The notes: a model not told the origin generated them from the sequence alone. Counted from the first letter of the stretch, positions 44,044 through 52,595 are shown. The stretch: DNA of 64,000 bases from Nitrososphaerota archaeon (GCA_027386095.1 DAHXUN010000010.1:51463-115462); one strand, 5' to 3'. Translations and numbers: made by a program.

Positions 44044-44574
44044 ATGAAAGTCGACCCGTCGCTGGTCCACCGCCTCTTCTACCCGCAGGTGCCCCTGGTG
44101 ATGGCCGCGAAGGCGGGGGGGAGGGCCTCCGCCATGCCCGTGGTGTCCTATCTCTCAGTGTCGGAGAAGCCCCCCATCGTCGCTGTGGCGTGCTCCCCCC
44201 AGGGCTTCACCTGCCGGCTCGCCAGGAGGTCGCGCTGCTTCTCCCTCTCAGTTCTTGACAGGGAGGACGCTTCCGCCCTTTCGAAGCTGGCCACAACCAG
44301 CGGCGCGGCGGTGAAGGACAAGCTCGCGCAGGCCGGGCTGGCGCATTCGGATGGGATGAAGCTGAAGGTCCCAGTCCTCGGCGCTGCCGTGGCGACCTTG
44401 GAGTGCAGGCTGCTGTCGACGAGCCGGCTCGGCGACCATCTGCTCCTTGTCGCGAGCGTGGAAGCCGCATACACCACAGGGGGGTTCAGCGGCTTCTGGG
44501 ACTATCACAGGTACAGGCCCATCCTCTATGCAGGCTGGCAGGAGGGGGAGCTGAGCCGGTACCCAGGAACCTAG
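44044..44574 (+). CDS. Flavin reductase-like protein
   Basis: A 176-residue split-barrel flavoprotein: P-Q-V-P-L-V-M-A-A-K, M-P-V-V-S-Y-L-S-V, P-P-I-V-A-V-A-C-S-P and S-F-S-L-type (C-F-S-L-S-V-L) blocks fit the DIM6/NTAB flavin reductase family. Probably binds FMN and supplies reduced flavin. ATG 44044 is about 28 bases after CCTTAACTAA. Confidence 0.82.
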   Translation: MKVDPSLVHRLFYPQVPLVMAAKAGGRASAMPVVSYLSVSEKPPIVAVACSPQGFTCRLARRSRCFSLSVLDREDASALSKLATTSGAAVKDKLAQAGLAHSDGMKLKVPVLGAAVATLECRLLSTSRLGDHLLLVASVEAAYTTGGFSGFWDYHRYRPILYAGWQEGELSRYPGT

Positions 44575-44740
44575 GCGCGGAGCCCGACGGGTTCAGAGAA
44601 TCCAAAGCCGGCTTTCAGTGCCTGCGGTCCGCCGATTGTTCAGGGAGGGGCTATGGCGCTCAGGCTCTGCACGGCGGAGGGAGCGTCGTCGACGGCTCCC
44701 AGAATCGTACATCCCAAGCTGTCGACCACGCAGGGGCTTC

Positions 44741-45373
44741 CTACCTCTCGTCCCTGACCGAGACGAACCTCGTTGTCAGGCTCCCGGTCCTATTGAGCTT
44801 GGCGAGGTTGAGCTCCAGCGGGGTCATCTGTTCGATGACGCGCGCCTCGGAGAGCGGGCCGGCGTGGAGCGGCCTGAGATTCGGGACCGACCTCACGAGC
44901 CCCGCGACCACCTCGAAGGTCTCCCTGGAGTCCGTGGCCACAAGGATGTCCATGGCCACCGGCTCTCCCTTCTCGAAGAAGAGGGAGGAGACGTGGTTGA
45001 ACGCAGTGGCGATTCTGCTCCCGGGGAGGAGCCTGGCCAGCTCCTCAGCAGCAGAGCCCTTCTCCAGGGCGTACCTGAAGAACCCTCCCTCCAGCTTCAG
45101 GGGGTTGACTGCGGACACTACGGGCTTCCCTGCCAGCGCGGAGGCGAGCTCTGATGCCGCCCCCAGGCCCTCGTAGGGCATCGCGAAGACGGCGACCTCC
45201 GCCGCGAGCGCCGCGCCAAGGTTGTCTGTCCCCGTGGCCCCATCGACCTTCCCGGCCGCCTCCTGCGCCCGCGCCCGGTCCCTGGAGCCTATCACCACCT
45301 CGTTCCTCCTGGAAAGCTGCATGGCGATGGCGCCCCCCATGCGGCCGGTCCCACCGAGCACGGCGACCTTCAC
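44741..45373 (-). CDS. npdG: F420-dependent NADP reductase (NpdG-like)
   Basis: A 210-residue Rossmann protein: V-A-V-L-G-G-T-G-R-M-G-G at the start, G-S-R-D-R-A-R-A, F-A-M-P-Y-E-G-L, and N-P-L. This is the F420H2:NADP+ oxidoreductase family, transferring hydride between deazaflavin F420 and NADP. GTG 45373 overlaps the stop of the XPF-like gene by four bases. Last gene of a six-gene minus-strand operon that begins with riboflavin-type transport genes. Confidence 0.88.
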   Translation of the reverse strand: MKVAVLGGTGRMGGAIAMQLSRRNEVVIGSRDRARAQEAAGKVDGATGTDNLGAALAAEVAVFAMPYEGLGAASELASALAGKPVVSAVNPLKLEGGFFRYALEKGSAAEELARLLPGSRIATAFNHVSSLFFEKGEPVAMDILVATDSRETFEVVAGLVRSVPNLRPLHAGPLSEARVIEQMTPLELNLAKLNRTGSLTTRFVSVRDER

Positions 45374-46056
45374 TCTTCCAGCCTCGACTGGGGGGAAGTC
45401 TCGACGTACCTCGCATACTTCGAGTCCAACACCCCCTTGATCTTCTCCGCCCTCTTCCACCCGATGCCGTCCGTCATGGCGAGCTCCCCGGCCGTGAGGG
45501 CCATCACGCGCCTGGGGGTGCCGTACTTGGCCAGGAGCTTCTCGGCCAGCCTCCTGCCTACCCCCGGGAGAGACGACACCAGGTAGACCTGCTGCAGGGG
45601 GGCGCTCTGCGCCTTGCGGGGGACCTCGGATGGCAGCCTTGCGAGCGGTTTCGCCCTCGCGTGGACCAGGAGCTCTGAGATGGCCAAGGCAGTCTCCCTG
45701 GGGTTGGCAGTGTAGAGCACCCTCAGCCCGTAGGCGATGGTCACGTTCGCAATGGCGCCGTAGAACGACTTTAGGTTCCGTGCCAGGCCCTCCACCTCCT
45801 TGGAGTCCCCCTCGACGAGGAGGAACGGCTTGGCGTAGGCCGCGGAGATCTTCGCAGCCTGATAGAATATGCGCGAGTCGTAGACCGAGGACACCAGGTC
45901 CCTCACCGATTTCCTCTCGACCGCCACCTCGGGGTTGAGGACGTAGTCGGCCACCGGGAGCCTGCTGAAGTAGACCCTGACGTTCAGCTTCGCCAGTTCG
46001 TCGGGGACGCCGCTCGCCTTCTCCCTCTCGTCGGCCACCACCCGGGCGGGTATCAC
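45370..46056 (-). CDS. XPF/ERCC4-family nuclease with helix-hairpin-helix domain
   Basis: A 228-residue short archaeal XPF: the nuclease motif V-E-R-K-S-V-R-D-L with upstream A-D-E-R-E-K acidic residues, then S-S-L-P-G-V-G-R-R-L-A and D-G-I-G-W-K-R-A helix-hairpin-helix elements. Cleaves branched DNA as a dimer, usually with PCNA. It lacks the helicase domain, as in crenarchaeal and thaumarchaeal forms. Overlaps both neighbours by four bases. Confidence 0.9.
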   Translation of the reverse strand: MIPARVVADEREKASGVPDELAKLNVRVYFSRLPVADYVLNPEVAVERKSVRDLVSSVYDSRIFYQAAKISAAYAKPFLLVEGDSKEVEGLARNLKSFYGAIANVTIAYGLRVLYTANPRETALAISELLVHARAKPLARLPSEVPRKAQSAPLQQVYLVSSLPGVGRRLAEKLLAKYGTPRRVMALTAGELAMTDGIGWKRAEKIKGVLDSKYARYVETSPQSRLEE

Positions 46057-46799
46057 GGGAAGTGCACTGGGATCACGAAATAAAAGGAGTAGGAGACCAG
46101 GGCGAACAGCGCCACGGCGGCGCAGGCGGCCCCGATGTCCGTCCCCCTCGCCCTGTAGACCAGGAGGGAGGTCGGCCTGGGGACGGCTCCGTACGCCCTG
46201 GACTCCATGGCCTCGGCCAGCTCCCCGCTCCTCACCACCGAGTTGACCACCAGGGGGATCAGTATGGGGATCATGTTCCTTACCCTCCGAACCAGGTTGC
46301 CCTTCTCCAGCTCCAGCCCCCTCGACTTCTGGGCGTCCATGATCTGCATCGTGTCAAGCATCATCACGGGTATGAACCTGACGGCGGTCACGAAGGCGAA
46401 GACGACGTCCCTGGGGAGCCTGAACATCTTCATCACCTGCTCGAGCTCGTCCGGGGAGGTGGTGATGAAGAAGAGGCTGGTGGAGACCACTATGGCTATG
46501 AACCTGATGGCGTAGAGCAGAGACGTATCCAGGTTCCTGGTGAACACTATGTTCACGACGAAGATGAATCCGGAGAACAGCCCGGTGAACGCCATGGTCC
46601 TTGCCACCCTCTTTAGGACCGTGGCGGCGGCCGAGAGCCCGACCATGAACCCGATGACCAGGGCCATCTCGAAGACAGACCTCGCGAGGAGGGTCGTCAC
46701 GAACATCAGCGCGGAGTTCAACAGCTTCGTCCTGGGGTCCAGCCTGTGGTAGAACGACTCCCCCCTCCTGAAGATGAACCCGCCGCTCAGCCACATCAT
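46053..46799 (-). CDS. ecfT: ECF transporter transmembrane component (EcfT)
   Basis: A 248-residue membrane protein with five hydrophobic helices and two coupling motifs (A-Q-K-S-R-G and A-M-E-S-R-A-Y-G), the A-x-R-x-G-type signals that bind the two ATPases in energy-coupling-factor transporters. ATG 46799 overlaps the stop of the upstream ATPase gene. Part of the operon with the S component at 48471-49169. Confidence 0.9.
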   Translation of the reverse strand: MMWLSGGFIFRRGESFYHRLDPRTKLLNSALMFVTTLLARSVFEMALVIGFMVGLSAAATVLKRVARTMAFTGLFSGFIFVVNIVFTRNLDTSLLYAIRFIAIVVSTSLFFITTSPDELEQVMKMFRLPRDVVFAFVTAVRFIPVMMLDTMQIMDAQKSRGLELEKGNLVRRVRNMIPILIPLVVNSVVRSGELAEAMESRAYGAVPRPTSLLVYRARGTDIGAACAAVALFALVSYSFYFVIPVHFP

Positions 46800-47608
46800 G
46801 GCCGAATGCCCTCCTCGACCCAGCGCCCCGCGTCCAGGGGGTGGACGAAGGGGGCCCGGGGCCTCCTTTCCAGCAGCTGATAGAACTCCACCAGCTGGGG
46901 CTGCGCAACCCTGGCGGAGTCCAGCAGCTCCCTGTCCTGCATGAGCTCGCGGGCGGGGCCGTCCCCCACCACCTTCCCTCCCTTCATCACCACAACCCTC
47001 GGCTGCATCGGCCAGAGGAACTCGATGTCGTGCGAGACCACCACAATGGTCTTCCCCGTTGACATCAGCATCTGTATTGTCCCCGCCAGTTTCTCTTTCT
47101 GGATCGAGTCCTGGCCCACCGTCGGCTCGTCGAGTATCACCATCTGGGGGTCCCAGGCCAGGATGCACGCCAGGGTGAGACGCTTCTTCTCCCCCCCGCT
47201 GAGGACAAGGGGGGACGACTTCCTGTACTCCTCCAGGCCGAAGAGCTCGAGCCCCCAGGAGACGCGGTTCTGGACCAGCTCCGGCGAGTACCCGAAGTTT
47301 CTGAGGGCGAACGACATCTCCTCCTCTACGGTCTCTGAAAAGAGCTGGTGGTCTGGGTTCTGAAAAGCCACTCCGACCTTCCGCGACAGCTGGGCCGTGC
47401 TCGCCTTCCGCGTGTCGACCCCGTCGACGAGGACGCTCCCAGACGCAGGCTTGAGCAGCCCCGTCACATGCTTCACGAGGGTCGTCTTCCCGGCGCCGTT
47501 CTCCCCAACCAGGGCGACCACCTCACCCGCCTCCACCCTGAGGCTCACTCCATCTAGCGCCCTGACCCCGTTCTGGTGGACGAAGGTTACGTCCATGAAC
47601 TCTATCAT
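46796..47608 (-). CDS. ecfA2: ECF transporter ATPase
   Basis: A 270-residue ATPase: Walker A G-E-N-G-A-G-K-T-T, Q-N-P-D-H-Q-L Q-loop, signature L-S-G-G-E-K-K-R, Walker B M-V-I-L-D-E-P-T-V-G-Q-D. The Q-N-P-D-x-Q sequence is diagnostic for ECF A components. Energises vitamin uptake together with the second ATPase, with which its gene overlaps by four bases. Confidence 0.92.
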   Translation of the reverse strand: MIEFMDVTFVHQNGVRALDGVSLRVEAGEVVALVGENGAGKTTLVKHVTGLLKPASGSVLVDGVDTRKASTAQLSRKVGVAFQNPDHQLFSETVEEEMSFALRNFGYSPELVQNRVSWGLELFGLEEYRKSSPLVLSGGEKKRLTLACILAWDPQMVILDEPTVGQDSIQKEKLAGTIQMLMSTGKTIVVVSHDIEFLWPMQPRVVVMKGGKVVGDGPARELMQDRELLDSARVAQPQLVEFYQLLERRPRAPFVHPLDAGRWVEEGIRP

Positions 47609-48450
47609 GCCCCTCTCCCCTCCACGGCAGCGGCGAGCTCGGAGGGGGCGAGCAGCCTATCAGCGCTCACGCCCACCTTGCCAGCGAGCATCTTCTGCAC
47701 CCTGGTGATCGCGGGGACAGCCACCCCATGGGCCTCGGCTTCCTCTCCGAACAACACGTCCCTGGGGGTCCCCTCGAGCACCTTCTTCCCTCCGTCCATG
47801 ACGACCAGCCTGTCCGCTACCTCCACGAGTAGGTCAAGGCGGTGCTCCACGACCACGAAGGTGGTCCCCAGCTCCCTCCTGAGCCTGGCCACCAGGGCGA
47901 CCAGCTCGGAAGCCGTCTTGGGGTCGAGCAGGGAGGTCGGCTCGTCGAGTATCACAAGCTTGGGCCGCATCGCGAGGACCCCCGCCAGGGCGACCCTCTG
48001 CTTCTGCCCGTCGGAGAGCTCGTGGGGGGCCCGCTGCGCCAGGTCTCCGATCTTCAGGAGCCTCAGGGCTTCGTCCACCCTCGCCCTCATGTCGCTCCTG
48101 GGGACGCCGAGGTTCTCGAGGCCGAACGCCACGTCCCTCTCGACCGAGAACATGAATATCTGGTTCTCCGGGTTCTGGAACAGGAACCCGACCGACTGGG
48201 CGAGGTCGCGCATGTTCGAGTCCTTGACGCTGGAGCCGGCTACGCGCACGTCCCCAGAGTACTCCCCGCCGTACATGTGAGGGATCAGCCCGTTCACTGT
48301 CCTGAGGAGGGTGGACTTGCCGCACCCCGACGGGCCGGCCAGCACAACTATCTCACCCTCGGGGATCGCTAGGTCGAAGCCTGAGACGGCGTTCCTAGGC
48401 GCCTCTGGGTACCTGAAGCTGAGCCCCTCGACCTCGAGTATGTCTCCCAT
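47605..48450 (-). CDS. ecfA1: ECF transporter ATPase
   Basis: A 281-residue ATPase: Walker A G-P-S-G-C-G-K-S-T, Q-N-P-E-N-Q-I, signature L-S-D-G-Q-K-Q-R (second Gly replaced by Asp), Walker B L-V-I-L-D-E-P-T-S-L-L-D. It pairs with the next ATPase as a heterodimer. The gene follows the S component by 20 bases. Confidence 0.92.
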   Translation of the reverse strand: MGDILEVEGLSFRYPEAPRNAVSGFDLAIPEGEIVVLAGPSGCGKSTLLRTVNGLIPHMYGGEYSGDVRVAGSSVKDSNMRDLAQSVGFLFQNPENQIFMFSVERDVAFGLENLGVPRSDMRARVDEALRLLKIGDLAQRAPHELSDGQKQRVALAGVLAMRPKLVILDEPTSLLDPKTASELVALVARLRRELGTTFVVVEHRLDLLVEVADRLVVMDGGKKVLEGTPRDVLFGEEAEAHGVAVPAITRVQKMLAGKVGVSADRLLAPSELAAAVEGRGA

Positions 48451-48470
48451 GCGGCCGCCACCGTATCGGG

Positions 48471-49169
48471 CTAGCGCCTATCCCTGGGGGGTGTCACGGC
48501 CGGGGGCGCCACCACGTCGGCGAACCAGGGGGTCCTCCCCCCGACCCTCAGCCTTGGGACCGACGGGACCCTGAGGACCAGGGACGAGATCCCCATCACG
48601 GCCGCCAGCTGAATGATGTTGAACACCCCAGTGAACGCGAGGACCACCAGCAGGGCGTTGGAGGAGGTCAGCCCGATCCCTATCGCGGCGAAGGGCGCCT
48701 TCACGAACGCTTCGATGGCCGGGAGGCCGTAAATGTAAACGACAAGGTAGAAGTTAGGCACCGTCATCACCAGCGCCCTTACGGCTCCTCCCAGCGCCGT
48801 GCTCCACCCCGCGAGCCTGAGGAAACTGGTCCTCCCGCCCCGGGCAGCGATCTTGGACCCGGCCCAGAGTCCCGCGACCGTGGACACCAGGGCGAACAGC
48901 TTCAGCAGGGGGCCCAGAGGTATCTGCTGGCCGAAGACCATCAGCCCCGCGAACTCCACGAACGAAGAGACCAGGGCGGGGGCGGGGCCGAAGATGAAGA
49001 AAGCAAGTATGATGGCGACCTCGCCGAGGTCGAACTGGAGGTATGGCACGAGAGGGAAGTTCAGGCCCATGGCCTGGGACCCTGCCGCGAGGATGAGCGC
49101 CAGGGCGCTGAATATCGCGCTCCCGGCGATGGAAGCGGTGTCAAGACGCCCCCTCGATACAGTGCCCAT
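48471..49169 (-). CDS. ECF transporter substrate-binding (S) component, probably riboflavin-type
   Basis: A 232-residue protein with about six hydrophobic helices. The segment P-Y-L-Q-F-D-L-G-E-V followed by F-F-I-F-G-P is close to the RibU-type pattern, so riboflavin or a related flavin precursor is the likely substrate. Divergence from a riboflavin kinase/regulator gene supports this. ATG 49169 is about 23-26 bases from a TTATAC box. First gene of the ECF-xpf-npdG operon. Confidence 0.8.
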   Translation of the reverse strand: MGTVSRGRLDTASIAGSAIFSALALILAAGSQAMGLNFPLVPYLQFDLGEVAIILAFFIFGPAPALVSSFVEFAGLMVFGQQIPLGPLLKLFALVSTVAGLWAGSKIAARGGRTSFLRLAGWSTALGGAVRALVMTVPNFYLVVYIYGLPAIEAFVKAPFAAIGIGLTSSNALLVVLAFTGVFNIIQLAAVMGISSLVLRVPSVPRLRVGGRTPWFADVVAPPAVTPPRDRR

Positions 49170-49188
49170 GCTGGGGCCGCGCGCCCAG

Positions 49189-49218
49189 TTATACTTATAA
49201 CGCTTTGGTAGCTACCAA
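49189..49218. promoter_or_regulatory. Divergent ECF/rbkR promoter with 14-bp palindrome
   Basis: Overlapping TATA-like boxes on both strands (49189-49200) are followed by the perfect palindrome TTGGTAGCTACCAA (49205-49218), between the TATA box and the rbkR ATG. It is a likely operator for the DNA-binding riboflavin kinase next to it. Confidence 0.65.
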
Positions 49219-49229
49219 TGTACTTGTAG

Positions 49230-49943
49230 ATGCCAAGACAGAACGCCGGGGTGAGCTCGGAGCAGCTTACCGCCCTCCTCCACCTGGTGAAGCTCGGCGC
49301 CGTCCGCTCTTTCTCCAACGTCACCACGCGGATGTTGGGCGAATCTATGGGCCTCAGTCAGCAGGCTGCTTCCCTGAGGCTCGCCGCCCTGCAGAGGGCG
49401 GGCCTGGCCGAGAGGGCACACTCAGGGCGGGGCCTGGCCGTGAGGCTGACCGAGAGCGGCCTGGACGCTGTGGAGACCTTCCTCGCGGAGGTGGGCTCCA
49501 ACCTGGAGCGAGGGAAGGACACGATGCAGTTCCGAGGGACCGTCTTCACCGGGCTGAACGAGGGGGCGTACTATGTCTCGATGAAGGGGTATGCCGAAGG
49601 CTTCGCCGGGGCCCTCGGCTTCGAGCCGTTCCCCGGAACCCTCAACTTGCGTCTTACCAGCGAAGCGATGATAGGGCAGCGGAGGCGCCTGGACTTGCTG
49701 AAGGGGATCGAGATCCCGGGCTTCAGCGACGGCAAGAGGTCCTACGGTGGGGTGAAGTGCTTCAGGGCGAAGGTGGCCGGGAGGCACCCCGGCGCGGTCC
49801 TGGCCATCGAGAGGACCCATCACGACAGCTCGGTCCTCGAAGTGATCTCCCCGGTCAACCTCAGGAGGTCTTTGGGGCTGAAGGACGGCGACGAGTGCGC
49901 CGTCATGGCCTACCTTGGCGAGGGGTGGGCACGTCGACGCTGA
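49230..49943 (+). CDS. rbkR: RbkR-type riboflavin kinase with N-terminal winged helix
   Basis: A 237-residue two-domain protein. Residues 1-90 form a winged helix (L-H-L-V-K-L-G-A-V, M-G-L-S-Q-Q-A-A-S-L-R-L-A-A-L-Q-R-A-G-L). Residues 100-235 are the archaeal CTP-dependent riboflavin kinase fold (F-R-G-T-V-F-T-G, P-F-P-G-T-L-N-L-R-L, S-P-V-N-L-R). RbkR proteins are known archaeal regulators of flavin genes that also make FMN. The Gly-rich loop reads T-G-L-N-E-G-A-Y-Y instead of a G-x-G-x-G pattern, so catalysis may be weaker. Its 3' end overlaps the convergent ribK by 41 bases. Confidence 0.88.
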   Translation: MPRQNAGVSSEQLTALLHLVKLGAVRSFSNVTTRMLGESMGLSQQAASLRLAALQRAGLAERAHSGRGLAVRLTESGLDAVETFLAEVGSNLERGKDTMQFRGTVFTGLNEGAYYVSMKGYAEGFAGALGFEPFPGTLNLRLTSEAMIGQRRRLDLLKGIEIPGFSDGKRSYGGVKCFRAKVAGRHPGAVLAIERTHHDSSVLEVISPVNLRRSLGLKDGDECAVMAYLGEGWARRR

Positions 49944-50325
49944 AGGTCACGTACTCGCCGTCCTTCAAGCCGAGCTTCCCCCTGAGGTAGGCCGGTGAGA
50001 CCAGCTCAGCGACCGTCTCGTTGTAGTAGGTGATGTCGATGAAGAGGAGCGTGACCTTCTCCCCTCTCAATTCACCTTCAAAGCACGTCAGGGAGCTGAA
50101 CGACTCCCCTCCCAGCGTGAACCCCTCTATCTTCACCCCGTCCGCTTTCCTAATCTCCTCAAGCTTCCGTATCAGCGCCCCGTCTTCGAGCTTCACGTTG
50201 AGTGTCCCCGGGTAGGGGGAATAGCCCAGCCGCTCCCTGAAGCGCCTCTGGTACTCAGGGTGGCCGACGTAGTACTTCCCCTTCCCCATTCCGCTGAACA
50301 CCGTCCCCGTCACCGACAGGCGCAT
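49903..50325 (-). CDS. ribK: Stand-alone CTP-dependent riboflavin kinase
   Basis: A 140-residue protein without the winged helix: V-T-G-T-V-F-S-G-M-G-K-G-K-Y-Y-V Gly-rich loop intact, P-Y-P-G-T-L-N-V-K-L and S-P-A-Y-L-R-G-K-L. Phosphorylates riboflavin to FMN using CTP. It is a paralog of the kinase domain of the neighbouring RbkR and overlaps its 3' end tail to tail. Confidence 0.9.
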   Translation of the reverse strand: MRLSVTGTVFSGMGKGKYYVGHPEYQRRFRERLGYSPYPGTLNVKLEDGALIRKLEEIRKADGVKIEGFTLGGESFSSLTCFEGELRGEKVTLLFIDITYYNETVAELVSPAYLRGKLGLKDGEYVTFSVDVPTPRQGRP

Positions 50326-50378
50326 CAGGCGCCCTCCGGGGGCTGAGATTAAAAGCCCGATTGGCTTATCTAGAATCC

Positions 50379-50930
50379 ATGGGGGATGCGGGAGAGTTGG
50401 CCAAGCAAGAGATACTGATACTCGTGGACGACAATGACAACGAGCTGGGGACTGATACGCGCGAGAACTGCCACGCGGGGAGGGGGAGGCGGCACAGAGC
50501 GTACACCGCGCTGATCTTCCACGACGGGAAGCTTCTGCTGCAGCAGCGCAGTCAGAAGAAGCTCCTCTGGCCGGGCGCCTGGGACGTCTCTTTCACGAGC
50601 CACGTCTACCCTGGGGAGACATACCAGCAGGCGGCTTCGCGCCGGGCGAAGGAAGAGCTGAGCGCGACCGTGGGGGGGCTGGAGGACGTGCACTCGTTCG
50701 TCTATTTCGCTCCCCAGGGACCCAACGCCGAGAACGAGTTCTGCAGGGTCCTGGTGGGAGACTTCGACGGGAAGATCGTGCCCAACGGGGACGAGATGTC
50801 TTCGGTGAGGTGGGCCAGGGTCGCTGACGTGGCCGCTGATATGCGGGCGCACCCGGACCTCTACACGCCTTGGTTCAAGCTCTCTTTCGAGGGGTTCCTG
50901 AAGAGCAGGGCGTCCGCCAGATACTCCTAG
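50379..50930 (+). CDS. Nudix hydrolase of the IDI-like (YfcD) group
   Basis: A 183-residue Nudix protein: G-K-L-L-L-Q-Q-R-S, W-P-G-A-W-D-V-S, A-S-R-R-A-K-E-E-L, and E-N-E-F-C-R-V. It looks like type I isopentenyl diphosphate isomerase, but the catalytic Cys expected in the N-T/S-C-x-S-H-P segment is replaced (V-S-F-T-S-H-V), so isomerase activity is unlikely and a general Nudix hydrolase is the better call. ATG 50379 lies about 28 bases after GATTAAAA. Convergent with the DHH gene (4-base overlap). Confidence 0.75.
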   Translation: MGDAGELAKQEILILVDDNDNELGTDTRENCHAGRGRRHRAYTALIFHDGKLLLQQRSQKKLLWPGAWDVSFTSHVYPGETYQQAASRRAKEELSATVGGLEDVHSFVYFAPQGPNAENEFCRVLVGDFDGKIVPNGDEMSSVRWARVADVAADMRAHPDLYTPWFKLSFEGFLKSRASARYS

Positions 50931-51931
50931 TCCAGCTTCTTCAGCTCACCGAGGAGCTCCTCGAGCCGCTTCAAGGTCGCCTGCACCGTGTCCTCCTCCG
51001 CCGTGGGCGTGGAGAATGAAGCGGCGGTCGCATGTCCGCCGCCGTGCCCTCCGAGCCTCTTCGCCATCTCCTCGGCAACCTGGGACCCCAGCTTCACGCC
51101 GGTCGCTTCGTGGAGCCTCTGGGTCGCCCTCAGGCTCACCCTGGTCTCCCCATCCGACTCCCCGCCCACCAGCCCCAGGTCGGCCCCGAGGTAGATCAGG
51201 GACCTGGCGACGTGGGCCTGGAACGAGCCGACGTGGCTGGTCGCCACCACCCATGTCCCCGCCCTGAATATCGTGATCCTCTGCGCCCCCTTCAGCTTCG
51301 CCAGGACCTCACCATAGTCAGGCTCGCTGCGGAGCTCCCGCCTCGCCAGGGCCAGGTCCGCCCCCGCATCAATCAACTTCACAGCAGCCCGGAGTCCGGA
51401 GGGCCCTGCAATGGCCAGGTGAGAGGAGTCAAAGAGCATCGCCTCCAGGAGCGCCTGGGCTGTCTGGGGGTCCGGGGTCACCCCCTTGCGCTCGAAGAGC
51501 CCGCAGACCACCTCAGCGGCCGAGGTCGCCGCCTCTTCAACGATTGCGTGGCCGTAGAGGTCCCCTCCCCTGTGCGGGTGGTGGTCCACGAGGACCTTCA
51601 CCCCCGGGCTCGCCCTGAACTTCTCCTTCCACTCGTTCAGCAGCTCTTCGTCCCCCACGTCCACGGCGACGTAGAGGTCGTAGTCCCCCCCGCTCCCCTC
51701 GGCGATTCTGTGGGGGAACTTCGCGCTGAGCTTCTGGGTCAGGGTCGTCATCCCCCCCGGCGTAGCAATGTGGACCTCGCAACCGGGGGCCAGGGCTCCG
51801 ATGAGCGTGGAGAGGGCGTAGGCCGAGAGGTAGGCGTCCGCATCGGCGTTCCTATGGCAGACTACGGCCGCCTTCCTGAGGACCGAGGGCTCTAGGAAGG
51901 GGAATTCTTCCGGTTTCGCTTCAAGGGCCAA
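50927..51931 (-). CDS. DHH-family phosphoesterase
   Basis: A 334-residue protein with DHH motifs in order: C-H-R-N-A-D-A-D-A (I), V-A-V-D-V-G-D (II), V-D-H-H-P-H (III), and the C-terminal DHHA1 G-G-H-G-G-G-H-A. RecJ/NrnA-like enzymes hydrolyse short nucleic acids or oligonucleotides. Last gene of the long exosome-ribosome operon, a position typical for TACK archaea. Confidence 0.88.
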   Translation of the reverse strand: MALEAKPEEFPFLEPSVLRKAAVVCHRNADADAYLSAYALSTLIGALAPGCEVHIATPGGMTTLTQKLSAKFPHRIAEGSGGDYDLYVAVDVGDEELLNEWKEKFRASPGVKVLVDHHPHRGGDLYGHAIVEEAATSAAEVVCGLFERKGVTPDPQTAQALLEAMLFDSSHLAIAGPSGLRAAVKLIDAGADLALARRELRSEPDYGEVLAKLKGAQRITIFRAGTWVVATSHVGSFQAHVARSLIYLGADLGLVGGESDGETRVSLRATQRLHEATGVKLGSQVAEEMAKRLGGHGGGHATAASFSTPTAEEDTVQATLKRLEELLGELKKLD

Positions 51932-51944
51932 GGGTCGCCACGGT

Positions 51945-52331
51945 CTATGCGTCCCCGGGCGGCTGCTGCTGCGCCTGCGGCGGCCTCGCCTTCACGGCCT
52001 CGTCTATCTTGGTCTGGAGGTCCTTGAGGCTCTCCCTGAACCTCGACTCCTGCTTCGCCAGGACCATCTTCCTGGTGTTTGCCAGCTCCTTCTTCTCATT
52101 GAGCTCCTTCACCACGTCCTCCTTCTTGGTCTTGATCAGCAGGTTCCCCGCGAACTTGTACACCGCCTCCGAGTCCGTCGCTTTGCCGAGCTCCTCCTGC
52201 GCCTTCTCCGTCTCGCTTAGCTCGAGCTCGACCTGCTGCTTCTGGGCCAGCACGGCCTGCAGGTTCTGTTGCGCCTGGTCGTACCTCGCGAGCTGCTCTC
52301 GGAGGAGCGGCGGAAGTTCTGGTTGGCTCAA
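51945..52331 (-). CDS. pfdB: Prefoldin beta subunit
   Basis: A 128-residue protein of two long coiled-coil helices around a central beta-hairpin region (A-V-Y-K-F-A-G-N-L-L-I). The C-terminal tail is Pro/Gln-rich. Prefoldin captures unfolded proteins and hands them to the thermosome. Lies between the DHH and pcc1 genes on the same strand. Confidence 0.88.
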   Translation of the reverse strand: MSQPELPPLLREQLARYDQAQQNLQAVLAQKQQVELELSETEKAQEELGKATDSEAVYKFAGNLLIKTKKEDVVKELNEKKELANTRKMVLAKQESRFRESLKDLQTKIDEAVKARPPQAQQQPPGDA

Positions 52332-52355
52332 CTTTCGGACCAGCGACCCCTGTCT

Positions 52356-52595
52356 CTACTTAAAGCCTTTCGACGCAGATTCGACGGATCTCACCTGCTC
52401 GAGGACCGCCCTCGCCTTCTCCGCCACATCCCCGGGCCCATCCCCTTCGATGCTCACTACGCACAGGCCCCCCCTGACGACCGCTGAGGGGACCTTCTCG
52501 GCTATCTTCGCGGCGGTCCGCCTGTCGGCTCGGAAAGTGATCTTCAGCCCGACTGACTCGATGGGGCTATCTCGACTTCGCCTGCGCGAGCTCAT
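52356..52595 (-). CDS. pcc1: KEOPS complex subunit Pcc1
   Basis: A 79-residue protein with a three-strand/two-helix layout: V-G-L-K-I-T-F-R-A strand, T-A-A-K-I-A-E-K-V helix, and L-C-V-V-S-I-E-G strand. Pcc1 dimers scaffold KEOPS for tRNA t6A modification. The ATG start gives a 29-base overlap with the L37Ae gene; no later ATG is available before the conserved strand. Confidence 0.75.
   Translation of the reverse strand: MSSRRRSRDSPIESVGLKITFRADRRTAAKIAEKVPSAVVRGGLCVVSIEGDGPGDVAEKARAVLEQVRSVESASKGFK

Noticed and set aside
50379..50930. Isopentenyl diphosphate isomerase (idi)
   Set aside because: The essential catalytic Cys is missing from the N-x-C-x-S-H-P segment, although the Nudix frame is similar; a general Nudix hydrolase call is safer.
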